Part shown: positions 1 to 8,617 of the stretch, piece by piece
How positions within the stretch are numbered: the stretch's first letter is position 1
Layout: each line of letters begins with the position of its first letter
NCBI GenBank assembly: GCA_963980215.1
Contig: CAXBYZ010000003.1
Span: 1 to 60,650 of the forward strand
Direction: 5' to 3'
Source of the DNA: CAXBYZ01 sp963980215
GTDB lineage: Bacteria; Patescibacteriota; Microgenomatia; UBA1400; CG1-02-47-37
DNA length: 60,650 bases
Notes under the pieces: model-generated
Seen by the model: the letters and a program-made list of their open reading frames with translations, nothing else
The model's database searches: none
What the model was told of the DNA's origin: nothing
Made by a program: the position numbers and the translations under genes

Positions 1-126
1 GGGAAATATAAATTAGATTTTAAACGAGATATTCTTCCCTTTATTTCAAATCAATCAATTATCAAAAATTATCTTGATAGCTACGAGGAAAATTACTCAT
101 TGAAAGTCAAGTATTTATTAACTTGA
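1..126 (+). CDS. C-terminal end of an unidentified protein (5' partial)
   Basis: Reading frame 1 is open from the window edge to a TGA at 124-126 and gives 41 residues ending in KVKYLLT. The start lies outside the window. The tail overlaps the end of the minus-strand epimerase by 9 bp, a tail-to-tail layout repeated several times in this window. The fragment is too short and undistinctive to name. Its position at the edge of a glycan locus suggests another surface-polysaccharide gene, but that is inference only. Confidence 0.5.
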   Translation, partial: GKYKLDFKRDILPFISNQSIIKNYLDSYEENYSLKVKYLLT

Positions 127-1068
127 CAGCCAATTAACCAAATTCTTTAAACCTTCATTCAAGCTCACTTTCGGCTTCCAACCCAATAACTCTTTTGCCT
201 TGGTAATATCGGCATAAGTTTTGACCACATCAGCCGGATGCCGGGGCCTTGAAATTATCTTTAATTTTTTGCCTGTGACTTTTTCTACTAAAGAAATAAA
301 TTGATTTAAAGACACCGGGGTATTATTCCCTAAATTAATTATCTCTAGGTCAAACGGATTTTTAACAGAAAGTATAATTCCCTCAACAATATCATCAATA
401 TAAGTATAATCTCGGCTCGAACTGCCATCCCCAAACTTGGTTACCGGCAAACCTTTTAAGGCTTTATAACAAAAAAGAAACGGAGCCATATCCGGCCTAC
501 CTTTGGGGCCATAAACGGTAAAAAATCGAAGGATAGTTGTGGCCATCCCCGTCTCTTTGGCAAAATGACTACAACTTTTTTCAGCTATCATCTTGGTTTC
601 AGCATAAGGGCTGACTGGTTCTTCTAGCTCATCTGTCTCGCTAAACGGGGTTTTCTCTTGATTACCATAAACACTACTTGAAGAAGCAAAAATAAATTGA
701 CTTACTCGATTCTTCTTAGCCACTTTTAAGAGGTTAATGGTCCCACCCACATTAACTTCATGGTAAAGCTCTGGATTAAGTAACGATGGTCTGACTCCAG
801 CTCTAGCCGCCAGATGAATAATGGTCCCAATCTGCTGTTCTTTAAAAACTTTTTTAAGCAACTCTTTATCTCTGATATCTCCTCGGTATTCAACAAATCC
901 AGAATTATTCTTAAACTCTCTTACATTTTGTTCTTTAGCAACTACATCGTAGTAATCATTATAATTATCAATCCCAACTACCTTATAACCATCTCTAAGT
1001 AACCTTAAGGTTAAGCTCGAACCAATAAATCCAGCATGTCCTGTGACTAAAATTTTTTTAGACTTCAT
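118..1068 (-). CDS. NAD-dependent epimerase (UDP-glucuronate 4-epimerase-like)
   Basis: This 316-residue extended short-chain dehydrogenase/reductase is of the nucleotide-sugar epimerase type. It has an N-terminal Rossmann glycine motif (GHAGFIGSSL, about residues 10-19), a conserved SSSSVYG segment and the catalytic Tyr-x-x-x-Lys as SPYAETK. The SSSSVYG...PFSE pattern and the length resemble CapI-type UDP-glucuronate/UDP-glucose 4-epimerases, which interconvert gluco- and galacto-configured UDP sugars in the cytoplasm. The gene follows the decarboxylase-like gene with an 11-bp overlap, so the two are probably co-transcribed. The exact substrate cannot be read from the sequence. Confidence 0.85.
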   Translation of the reverse strand: MKSKKILVTGHAGFIGSSLTLRLLRDGYKVVGIDNYNDYYDVVAKEQNVREFKNNSGFVEYRGDIRDKELLKKVFKEQQIGTIIHLAARAGVRPSLLNPELYHEVNVGGTINLLKVAKKNRVSQFIFASSSSVYGNQEKTPFSETDELEEPVSPYAETKMIAEKSCSHFAKETGMATTILRFFTVYGPKGRPDMAPFLFCYKALKGLPVTKFGDGSSSRDYTYIDDIVEGIILSVKNPFDLEIINLGNNTPVSLNQFISLVEKVTGKKLKIISRPRHPADVVKTYADITKAKELLGWKPKVSLNEGLKNLVNWLSS

Positions 1069-2044
1069 CTTCTAATTTCTTCTCAAAGTAAGCTATAGTC
1101 TTTTTCAGCCCTTCATTAAATTTCACTTTTGGACTCCAAGCTAGAATTTTTTTAGCTTTACTTATATCCGGCTTTCTCCTAGAAGGGTCATCTTCCGGCA
1201 AAGGTTCAAACACAATTTTTGATTCAGATTTAGTTATTTTCTTGATCTTTTTAGCTAATTCTAGAATAGTAAATTCTTCTGGATTACCAATGTTAATCAC
1301 TTCACCGCAAGTTTTATCTTTTATCATCGCTTTTTTTAAAACTTCAACCAAGTCATCCACATAACACAAGCTTCTAGTTTGTTCGCCCTTACCATAGACC
1401 GTCATATCCTCACCTTTTAAAGCTTGCAAAATAAAATTCACCATCGCCCGACCATCCCTTGGATCAAGATTTGGTCCATAGGTATTAAAGATGCGAACAA
1501 TTCGAACATCCACCTTAAACTTATTGAGATAAACAAAACTCAAAGCTTCGGCAAATCTCTTGCTCTCATCATAGCAACTTCTCACTCCGTTAGGATTAAC
1601 ATTACCAAAATAATCTTCCGTTTGAGGGTGCACCATCGGATCACCATAGACTTCACTAGTAGAAGCCAGTAAAAACTTGGCATTCTTTTTTCTCGCTAGT
1701 CTAAGTAATTTTCTGGTGCCAATTGAGTTTACATCCATGGTTTCCAATGGATAGGTAATATATGAAATTGGACTACTAGCATTTGGGCTTGCCGGACTGG
1801 CTAAATGAAAAATAAAGTCAATCGATTCATCTGTAACTACATCAGGCAATCTCTCAGTTACATCTGCATTAACCAACAAGAAATTTTTATTCTCAAGCAA
1901 CTCTTCCACATTTTCTCTAGATCCTGTTAGAAAATTATCAACACAAATCACTCTATAATTATCCCTAAGTAAACTCTTACATAAATTTGAGCCAATAAAC
2001 CCAGCGCCTCCTGAAACTAGCGCAGTCTTAACTTTATCTGTCAT
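1058..2044 (-). CDS. UDP-glucuronate decarboxylase-like SDR
   Basis: Extended SDR of 328 residues with the Rossmann motif SGGAGFIGSNL at the N-terminus, STSEVYGDP, and the catalytic YxxxK as YDESK. The segments RIFNTYGP, GDGRAMVNFI-like and PDISKAK are typical of UDP-glucuronate decarboxylase (UDP-xylose synthase) and related dTDP-glucose dehydratases. The open frame reaches 2224, but the extra 60 residues do not resemble the family and would run through the divergent gene. The start at 2044 is favoured because an extended -10 (TGTTAGAAT) ends exactly 7 nt before it. Product: a nucleotide-sugar precursor for the adjoining glycan locus. Confidence 0.82.
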   Translation of the reverse strand: MTDKVKTALVSGGAGFIGSNLCKSLLRDNYRVICVDNFLTGSRENVEELLENKNFLLVNADVTERLPDVVTDESIDFIFHLASPASPNASSPISYITYPLETMDVNSIGTRKLLRLARKKNAKFLLASTSEVYGDPMVHPQTEDYFGNVNPNGVRSCYDESKRFAEALSFVYLNKFKVDVRIVRIFNTYGPNLDPRDGRAMVNFILQALKGEDMTVYGKGEQTRSLCYVDDLVEVLKKAMIKDKTCGEVINIGNPEEFTILELAKKIKKITKSESKIVFEPLPEDDPSRRKPDISKAKKILAWSPKVKFNEGLKKTIAYFEKKLEDEV

Positions 2045-2051
2045 AATGGTC

Positions 2052-2060
2052 ATTCTAACA
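2052..2060 (-). promoter_or_regulatory. Extended -10 promoter of the UXS-epimerase pair
   Basis: On the minus strand the sequence reads TGTTAGAAT, with 7 nt to the ATG at 2044. Transcription would begin at or within a base of the start codon, giving a leaderless message. No convincing -35 was seen. Confidence 0.5.
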
Positions 2061-2084
2061 GAATTTATATTTATTGTTAAATCT

Positions 2085-2783
2085 ATGCTAGATATTACCG
2101 CCCACATGATTGTTAAAAACGAGGAGAGATGGGTCAAGTTTGCCATCCTCTCGGTTATAGAACAAGTCAAGAGTTTACTTATCTGGGACACCGGCTCCAG
2201 CGATAAAACAGTTGAGCTAATCAAGTCAATTAATTCACCAAAAATTCACTTTAAGCAGATGGGGGAGGTTGATCGAAAAGGTTTAGTAAACTTACGAAAT
2301 CAGCAGATCAAAGTCACCACCACTTCTTGGTTTTTACTGGTTGATGGCGATGAAATTTGGCCCAAGAAAAATCTTAACCAGCTAATCAAGACTGCTACTC
2401 TAGCTAAAACCAATACTCTAGCCCTAGTAAATAAAACCAGAAACTCGATTGGAAACATCTACCACTATCTACCAGAATCTAAAGGTCAATACCGAATTGG
2501 TCCTTGGTCGGGACACCTAAACATCAGATTAATAAAAAACTCTCCCAACTTAAAAGTAGTCGGTAGTTATCCGCAAGAAGCCTATCAAGTAAACGGTATT
2601 TCCCTTCAAGATCAACCGGAAAATCTAGAGTTTATTAACACTTGGTATCTTCACACCACCCACCTCAAGCGAAGTGGTTTCACTCATCAGCTTAATGTAA
2701 TCGATCGTCTTAAAAAAATAAAACTTTTTGGTCCCAGAATTAAACTTAATAAGAATGAAATTCCTGACGTACTTAAGATATAA
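2085..2783 (+). CDS. Family 2 glycosyltransferase
   Basis: A 232-residue GT2-type (GT-A fold) protein beginning MLDITAHMIVKNEERW. The MIVKNE, DTGSSDKT and LVDGDEIWP motifs are the usual nucleotide-sugar and metal-binding signatures. An upstream in-frame ATG at 2046 would add 13 residues, but the family-like N-terminus begins at 2085. The gene opens the long plus-strand glycan operon and is divergent from the UXS gene with about 40 bp between them. It probably adds a sugar from a nucleotide donor on the cytoplasmic side. Donor and acceptor are unknown. Confidence 0.8.
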   Translation: MLDITAHMIVKNEERWVKFAILSVIEQVKSLLIWDTGSSDKTVELIKSINSPKIHFKQMGEVDRKGLVNLRNQQIKVTTTSWFLLVDGDEIWPKKNLNQLIKTATLAKTNTLALVNKTRNSIGNIYHYLPESKGQYRIGPWSGHLNIRLIKNSPNLKVVGSYPQEAYQVNGISLQDQPENLEFINTWYLHTTHLKRSGFTHQLNVIDRLKKIKLFGPRIKLNKNEIPDVLKI

Positions 2784-2784
2784 T
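2779..2784 (+). promoter_or_regulatory. Candidate -10 for the second GT2 gene
   Basis: TATAAT lies at the end of the preceding gene, 7 nt before the ATG at 2792. This matches the leaderless spacing seen elsewhere in the window. Confidence 0.45.
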
Positions 2785-2791
2785 ACTTTCA

Positions 2792-3625
2792 ATGGACTCA
2801 GAAATCTCAGTTATTATCCCAGTCTACAACGAATCAAGTACTATTAGTGGCTGTCTCCATACCCTACTCAAGCAGTCATTGCCCCCCAAAGAGATTATCC
2901 TTATAGATGACGGTTCAACCGACGATACTCTAAGGAAAATAAAAATCAAACAAAAATCTACTAAAAAAATCAAAATCCTCACCCAAGACCATCAAGGCCC
3001 AGCCATCGCTAGAAATTTGGGTGCCAAACAAGCCAAGGGGAAGATCTTAGTCTTTGTAGACGGGGACATGGAGTTTGAACCCTTCTTTTTGGAAAATCTC
3101 ACCGAGCCGATCATCAACAAAAAAGCCCTTGGTACTTGGTCGGGTAACGAATGGGTTAAAAACTGGGATAATATCTACGCTAAGTGCTTCAACTACAACC
3201 AAGGCAGGTCAAGCGCACAGATGGTTGCCCCAGCATCCGGGCAAAGAAAAGTCTATCGAGCCATCTTAAAATCAGAATTTAGAAAAGTTAGTGGTTTTGA
3301 CTCCACTGGCTACACCGACGACTGGACTTTGGTAGAAAAAATCGGTCAAGAGCCCTACATCACTCAAGCAAAGTTTTATCACTCCCATCCGGAGAATCTC
3401 TTGGAGGTCTTTCATCAGGCTGTCTGGATGGGAAAAAGACAATATAAACTAGGTATGATCGGTGCCTTTGTAGCCATTTTACGATCAAATATCATCTTTT
3501 CTTTGATACTTGGCATAATTAAGGCAAGTTACTACAAAACTCCTCAATTTATTATGTTTAAACTAGTTTATGATTTGGGAATCACCTTTGGCGCCTTCAC
3601 CAGTTTATTCGGGAACAAGTACTAG
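2792..3625 (+). CDS. Family 2 glycosyltransferase
   Basis: 277-residue GT2 enzyme with VIIPVYNE at residues 7-14, IDDGSTDDT near 37-45 and the metal-binding FVDGDMEFEP near 90. The C-terminal third contains hydrophobic segments (AFVAILRSNIIFSLILG and LGITFGAFTSL), suggesting membrane association. It follows the previous GT2 by 8 bp and abuts a GT39-like membrane transferase 2 bp downstream. That pairing is compatible with making a polyprenyl-phosphate sugar donor that the next gene uses, but this is an inference from order only. Confidence 0.82.
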   Translation: MDSEISVIIPVYNESSTISGCLHTLLKQSLPPKEIILIDDGSTDDTLRKIKIKQKSTKKIKILTQDHQGPAIARNLGAKQAKGKILVFVDGDMEFEPFFLENLTEPIINKKALGTWSGNEWVKNWDNIYAKCFNYNQGRSSAQMVAPASGQRKVYRAILKSEFRKVSGFDSTGYTDDWTLVEKIGQEPYITQAKFYHSHPENLLEVFHQAVWMGKRQYKLGMIGAFVAILRSNIIFSLILGIIKASYYKTPQFIMFKLVYDLGITFGAFTSLFGNKY

Positions 3626-3627
3626 AT

Positions 3628-4965
3628 ATGTTTTACGTTTTACTTGGTGCCTTAGTGATAAGATTAATTAACCTCAATCAATCACTTTGGCTAGATGAGG
3701 CCATTCTAGCTCAAGCAATTACTAGCTTAAATCTCCACCAATTATTTAGCCAGTATCTACCCACAGACTTTAATCCTCCTCTAATTTATTTAATTGAATT
3801 AGGTTGGAACAGAATGTTTGGAGTCTCAGAAATATCCTTAAGAATGCCCTCGGTTATCTTTGGGATCCTCACTATTTGGTTTACCTATAAAATTTCCACT
3901 AAGTTAATAGCTAAAAAGTACTCGATTATTCCTCCAATCCTCTTAGCCACCTCCGGGCTTCACACATATTATTCACAAGAAGCAAGAATGTACTCACTAA
4001 CTACACTAGCAGTTGCTATATCAATGTTAGCTATTTTAAATAATCTAAAAAAACAAACTCATCGAATTTCTTACTTTTTTTCAACTTTAACTGCAGTTTA
4101 CACTCACTACTTGGCTTGGTTTATTCTTCCGGCTCAATTTTTCTATTTAATCAAGAATAAATCAACTCAAATAAAGAAATTTATCTTCCTAAATCTTCTA
4201 ATCACACTCTCGTACTTACCTTGGCTGCCAACTTTTTTACAACAACTAAAAAATGGATCTACGGTATCTCAAACAACCTGGGGTAAAGTAATTGGAGGCC
4301 CTGATATAAAGAACTTGCTACTGATTCCCATTAAGTTTCTAATTGGCAGAGTTTCCTTGGATAACAAAATTGTTTACTTTTCACTGTTGTTACTTCCACT
4401 TTTCTTGACCTCATACCTATTTTATCAAGCTAGAAAATTTAAGTTTTTAATTTTTTGGTTCTTTACTCCTCTATTCTTAATCTTCTTGGTTTCTTTTAAA
4501 TTTCCAGTCCTGTCATATTTTCGCTTACTTTTTCTACTGCCGGCTTTTTATCTCATAATTACTCAAGGGATTTTAAAGTTAAAATCAAAATTTCACTACC
4601 CTCTAATAATTTTTATCCTGAGTATTAACTTGGTTAGCTTATCTGCCTATTTATTTATGTCTCGATTTCATCGGGAAGATTGGAAAACCTTGAGTCAAAC
4701 CCTGATTTCAAAGTCTATAAATCAACCAATAGTGATCATCAATGCCGTTTCTTCACCCCTCAAGTACTACTATGCTGGAAATTTACAGGACTATGCTTCC
4801 ATAGATACAAACTCTCTAGGTAATGAATTTTGGCTCATCCCTTATGCTCAAGTCATATTCAATCCCGACTTTAGCTGGGAAAATCAAATTAAATCAAATG
4901 GATTTACAAAAAGTTATGAACAGCACTTTATTGGAGACTTAACTCTGCTAAAATACACTAGATGA
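3628..4965 (+). CDS. GT39/ArnT-like integral membrane glycosyltransferase
   Basis: A 445-residue polytopic protein with roughly 8-10 hydrophobic segments. Near the N-terminus it has the first-loop acidic motif NQSLWLDEA that characterises the PMT/ArnT (GT39/GT83-like, GT-C fold) families, in which the Asp acts at the active site. Such proteins move a sugar from a polyprenyl-phosphate donor to an acceptor on the outer face of the membrane. Its stop overlaps the next ATG (ATGA), so translation is coupled. Substrate and acceptor are unknown. Confidence 0.75.
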   Translation: MFYVLLGALVIRLINLNQSLWLDEAILAQAITSLNLHQLFSQYLPTDFNPPLIYLIELGWNRMFGVSEISLRMPSVIFGILTIWFTYKISTKLIAKKYSIIPPILLATSGLHTYYSQEARMYSLTTLAVAISMLAILNNLKKQTHRISYFFSTLTAVYTHYLAWFILPAQFFYLIKNKSTQIKKFIFLNLLITLSYLPWLPTFLQQLKNGSTVSQTTWGKVIGGPDIKNLLLIPIKFLIGRVSLDNKIVYFSLLLLPLFLTSYLFYQARKFKFLIFWFFTPLFLIFLVSFKFPVLSYFRLLFLLPAFYLIITQGILKLKSKFHYPLIIFILSINLVSLSAYLFMSRFHREDWKTLSQTLISKSINQPIVIINAVSSPLKYYYAGNLQDYASIDTNSLGNEFWLIPYAQVIFNPDFSWENQIKSNGFTKSYEQHFIGDLTLLKYTR

Positions 4966-6065
4966 ACATAGGCATAGACATCTCTCAAATTGTTTACCAA
5001 ACCGGGGTCTCTCGCTACACAGTTGAGCTACTTAAACACCTTCTAGTTATTGATCAAAAAAACCACTATTTTTTATATGCAGGGTCACTACGTCAAAAAC
5101 CAATCATCAAATCATTTATCAAACAAATCAAAACAGATAAAGTTACTTCAAAAATTTCCAATCTATCTCCCAAGCTTGCAGATATTTTCTGGAATCAACT
5201 AAACTTACCCGCTCCAAACATAAGTAAAAAACTCGACGTGTTCCACAGCTCCAACTGGGCAATTCCAAAAACAAAAACAAATTTAGTCACCACTATTCAT
5301 GACCTCACTTTTCTTAAGTACCCAAAGAGTCATCTACCCTACTATACAAAAGCACACATCCGTCACTTAGATAGATCTAAAGAATTTTCAAAAATTATTA
5401 TCACCGACTCACTATCTACAAAAAAAGACTTAGTTAACTACGGTATTAATGAAAGTAAAATTAGAGTCGTACATTTAGCCTCTTCAAGTATTTTTAAGCC
5501 AGTTAAGGATCTAAATACAATCAATCAAGTTTTAGATAAGTACAACCTAAGAAAGCCTTTTATTTTATCCGTAGGTACAAATGAACCTAGAAAAAACCTA
5601 AAAAGATTAATCCAAGCCTATCAAGCTTTAAACTTAAAAAAGACAAAACTGGTTTTAGTTGGAAAGTTTGGATGGGGAGAAAAACTTCAAAAGACCAAGG
5701 GGATTAAGTTGCTCGGCTTTGTTCCAGATCAAGACTTAAAAGTTTTATACTCAACTGCTAAAGTTTTTGTCTATCCATCTTTATATGAGGGTTTTGGCTT
5801 TCCCATCCTCGAAGCTCTTTCCTGTGGCTGTCCGGTTATTACCTCAAATGTCTCTAGTTTACCAGAAGTCGGTGGTCAAGCTGCTCTTTATATTAATCCC
5901 CGTTCTGTCAGTAGTATCTCTAAAGCTATCAACACTATCTTAAAAATTTCCCCCCCAGGGTATCAATCTTTAGTGAAAGCTTCACTAAACCAAGCTAAAA
6001 AGTTTTCTTGGACCAAAACCGCCAAAGAAACCCTAAAAGTTTATCAGGAGGCAACTACATGTTAA
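4962..6065 (+). CDS. Family 4 glycosyltransferase
   Basis: 367-residue GT-B enzyme. The N-terminus MNIGIDISQIVYQTGVSRY is typical of GT4 proteins that bind the acceptor there. The C-terminal donor site has GTNEPRKNL near residue 205 and the EGFGFPILEALSCGCPV block around 272-290, containing the family's E-x7-E retaining motif. It overlaps the previous gene by 4 bp and the next by 7 bp. Known GT4 enzymes of this type use NDP-sugars, often GDP-mannose, and a GDP-mannose synthase is encoded downstream. Confidence 0.85.
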   Translation: MNIGIDISQIVYQTGVSRYTVELLKHLLVIDQKNHYFLYAGSLRQKPIIKSFIKQIKTDKVTSKISNLSPKLADIFWNQLNLPAPNISKKLDVFHSSNWAIPKTKTNLVTTIHDLTFLKYPKSHLPYYTKAHIRHLDRSKEFSKIIITDSLSTKKDLVNYGINESKIRVVHLASSSIFKPVKDLNTINQVLDKYNLRKPFILSVGTNEPRKNLKRLIQAYQALNLKKTKLVLVGKFGWGEKLQKTKGIKLLGFVPDQDLKVLYSTAKVFVYPSLYEGFGFPILEALSCGCPVITSNVSSLPEVGGQAALYINPRSVSSISKAINTILKISPPGYQSLVKASLNQAKKFSWTKTAKETLKVYQEATTC

Positions 6066-7138
6066 TCGGTATTGATGCTAACGAGGCGAATGTAAAAGAT
6101 AGGGTCGGTAGCAATCAGTTTGCTTATCAAATCTTAAGATCCCTCCATAAGCTAGACAAAGAAAATTCTTACCGTGTTTATCTCAAAGATATTCCACAAA
6201 AAGATCTGCCACCAGAAAACTCAAAATGGCAATATCAAGTTATCAAACCCGGATTTTTTTGGACTCAATGGCGTCTTCCCTTATCTTTATTCATCAATAA
6301 ACCTAGGCCAAAAATATTTCTAACTTTGGGCCACTACGCTCCCAGATTTTCACCCATACCCAGTATCATCTCGATTATGGACCTGGCCTTTTTAAGGTAC
6401 AAAGACAGTTTCAAACCTAAAGACCTAAAAAAATTAACTTCTTGGACCAAGTACTCAAGTAAAAAAGCCGCCCATATTTTTACTATCTCCGAATCAAGTA
6501 AAAATGATATTCGTCATTTTTATAAAATCCCAAACTCTAAAATTTCTGTTATCTACCCGGCTATCACTAGCATAACAACCAAAACAAGCAAACCCTTATT
6601 TAATAATTACTTGCTATACCTTGGCACCCTTCAGCCAAGAAAAAATTTGGATAATCTAATTAAAGCTTTTAGTCACGTCTCTTTAAAATACCCCAAACTA
6701 AAACTAATATTAGCCGGGAAAAAAGGCTGGATGTATCAGTCTTTATTTGATCTAGTTCAAGACCTAAACTTGACCAAAAAAGTTATTTTTACTGGCTACG
6801 TTAAGCCGGTAGATATTCAAAAACTTATTAAATCAGCTAGGCTATTTATTTTACCCTCATTCTTTGAAGGCTTTGGTATTCCAGTCTTGGAAGCTATGTC
6901 TTTGAGAGTTCCGGTTTTAGTGGCAAATAACTCCAGTCTTCCAGAAATAGTAGGGGGTTGTGGTTACTACATCAAAACTCCTTTTGGCCAAAAACAAATA
7001 GAAACAGGTATAATAACTGCATTGTCTGATAACAAAGATCAGGTTGATAAAATTCTAGCGGCTAAAGAAAAATCTTTAGAATTTAGCTGGGATAAATCAG
7101 CCAATAAAATTTTGGAGGTAATCAATGACTTTAATTAA
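6059..7138 (+). CDS. Family 4 glycosyltransferase
   Basis: 359-residue GT4 protein starting MLIGIDANEANVKDRVGSN. The frame is open from 6008, but a strong Shine-Dalgarno AGGAGG at 6046-6051 is 7 nt before the ATG at 6059 and homology also begins there. The donor-site segments LGTLQPRKNLDN and EGFGIPVLEAMSLRVPV identify the family. It is a divergent paralogue of the upstream GT4 and overlaps the next gene by 14 bp. The specific linkage is unknown. Confidence 0.85.
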   Translation: MLIGIDANEANVKDRVGSNQFAYQILRSLHKLDKENSYRVYLKDIPQKDLPPENSKWQYQVIKPGFFWTQWRLPLSLFINKPRPKIFLTLGHYAPRFSPIPSIISIMDLAFLRYKDSFKPKDLKKLTSWTKYSSKKAAHIFTISESSKNDIRHFYKIPNSKISVIYPAITSITTKTSKPLFNNYLLYLGTLQPRKNLDNLIKAFSHVSLKYPKLKLILAGKKGWMYQSLFDLVQDLNLTKKVIFTGYVKPVDIQKLIKSARLFILPSFFEGFGIPVLEAMSLRVPVLVANNSSLPEIVGGCGYYIKTPFGQKQIETGIITALSDNKDQVDKILAAKEKSLEFSWDKSANKILEVINDFN

Positions 7139-7727
7139 AGATCGAAACAATCAACCCCTCACTCTTGCTGAAGTTATAAAAAAAATTACAAATCGTTTTT
7201 ATAACTATTACCTAGATTTAAAAATCTCCCTTCTTTGGCTTTTAGGTTTTACTCCCTCACATATAATTAGAAAAATTATTTTCAAACTAGCTGGGATTAA
7301 AATCGGCCGTCGCTCAACTCTTCACATCGGCGCTCGTTTTTATCAACCCAAAAATATCTCTATTGGACAAGGCACTATTATTGGCGATCACGCCACCCTA
7401 GACGGTCGAGCCCAATTAACCATTGGTAATCACGTCGATATTGCTTCAGAAGTTATGATCCTAAATGCCGAGCATGATCTCAGTTCACCAAATTTTAGCT
7501 CCATAGAAGAACCGGTTGAAATCAAAGATTTTTGTTTTATTGGCCCTCGAGCCATTATCTTGCCTGGAGTTACTATTGGTCGGGGAGCGGTCGTGGCTGC
7601 TGGGGCTGTGGTTACCAAAGATGTCCCAGAACTTTCTATTGTTGGCGGGGTTCCCGCCAGAGAAATTACTAAAAGAGATAGTAAAAATTTAAATTATCGC
7701 CTTGGTCGAGCCAGGCTCTTTCAATAA
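7125..7727 (+). CDS. Hexapeptide-repeat O-acetyltransferase
   Basis: 200-residue left-handed beta-helix acyltransferase. Imperfect hexapeptide repeats run from about residue 65 to 180 (IGRRSTLHIGA, ISIGQGTIIGDHATLD, GVTIGRGAVVAAGAVVTKDV). The AEHD segment near residue 118 supplies the usual catalytic-type His, followed by the IVGGVPAREI ending of WcaF/maltose-acetyltransferase relatives. A Shine-Dalgarno-like GGAGG sits just before the start, inside the previous gene. It probably acetylates a sugar of the nascent glycan using acetyl-CoA. Confidence 0.83.
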   Translation: MTLIKDRNNQPLTLAEVIKKITNRFYNYYLDLKISLLWLLGFTPSHIIRKIIFKLAGIKIGRRSTLHIGARFYQPKNISIGQGTIIGDHATLDGRAQLTIGNHVDIASEVMILNAEHDLSSPNFSSIEEPVEIKDFCFIGPRAIILPGVTIGRGAVVAAGAVVTKDVPELSIVGGVPAREITKRDSKNLNYRLGRARLFQ

Positions 7728-7729
7728 CT

Positions 7730-8617
7730 ATGGATCTCTCAATCATCATCATCAACTACAAAACTAAAAAAATTACAGCAGACTGTTTAAGATCAATACA
7801 GGCCTCAACAGATAGTTTAAAGAAAGAAGTCATTGTTGTTGATAATGACTCTCAAGATGACTCAGTTGCCTACTTAAAAAAACACTTTCCTTCGTTTAAA
7901 GTCTATTCTTCAGGGGGAAATCTTGGTTTTGCTCGAGGTAATCACTTTGGCTATAAAAAATCTAAAGGAAAGTATCTTTGGTTACTAAACTCAGACACTA
8001 TTTTAAATAAAACCACCATTCAAAGTCTTTATGATTTAGCTATCCAAAATGATTCCAGCATTGCCTCTTGCAGGTTATTAAATAAAGACGGTTCTATCCA
8101 ACCTCAAGGAGGGTTCTTACCAACTCTACCAAAACTATTTTTTTGGATGTGGTTCATAGATGACCTGCCTATCATTAAATTTCTCATCAGACCTTATCAA
8201 CAACAAAGAATTTCTTTTTACAAACAAAACCAACACCCCGGTTGGTTGGGTGGCACCGCCTTACTCATAAAAAGAGAAGTCTATCAAAAGTTAAATGGAT
8301 TAGATAAAAAAATATTTATGTATGGAGAAGATGTTGACTTTTGTCTCCGGGCCAAACAAAAAGGCTTTAAACTTGATTACTTTACCCAGCCATCTTTAAC
8401 TCATCTCGGCCAAGCCAGCGGTTCAAGTAGGGGAGCTGTTTTGGGTGAGTACAAGGGGTTAATATACGTATTCAAGAAGCACAAGCAAGTCTGGCAAACT
8501 CTTGTTTTAAGATTTCTTTTAAAAACCGGAGCCTTACTTAGAATTATTTTATTTGGTTTTCTAAAAGGGGACAATAACAGAAGGGAGATCTATGAAGAAG
8601 CTTTTAAGTTGGCTTGA
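7730..8617 (+). CDS. Family 2 glycosyltransferase (rhamnosyltransferase-like)
   Basis: 295-residue GT2 enzyme with LSIIIINYKTKK at the N-terminus, VVDNDSQDDSV, GGNLGFARGNH, LLNSDT as the metal-binding block, and FMYGEDVDFCLRAKQKGF near residue 195. This set is typical of the WbbL/RfbF-like branch of GT2. It begins 2 bp after the acetyltransferase gene and overlaps the O-antigen ligase gene by 26 bp. Calling it a rhamnosyltransferase would be over-specific, since no dTDP-rhamnose genes are in the window. Confidence 0.83.
   Translation: MDLSIIIINYKTKKITADCLRSIQASTDSLKKEVIVVDNDSQDDSVAYLKKHFPSFKVYSSGGNLGFARGNHFGYKKSKGKYLWLLNSDTILNKTTIQSLYDLAIQNDSSIASCRLLNKDGSIQPQGGFLPTLPKLFFWMWFIDDLPIIKFLIRPYQQQRISFYKQNQHPGWLGGTALLIKREVYQKLNGLDKKIFMYGEDVDFCLRAKQKGFKLDYFTQPSLTHLGQASGSSRGAVLGEYKGLIYVFKKHKQVWQTLVLRFLLKTGALLRIILFGFLKGDNNRREIYEEAFKLA

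Noticed and set aside
2045..2224. N-terminal extension of the UXS-like gene up to 2224
   Set aside because: The added 60 residues do not resemble the family and would be antisense to the divergent glycosyltransferase; a leaderless-type promoter supports the start at 2044.
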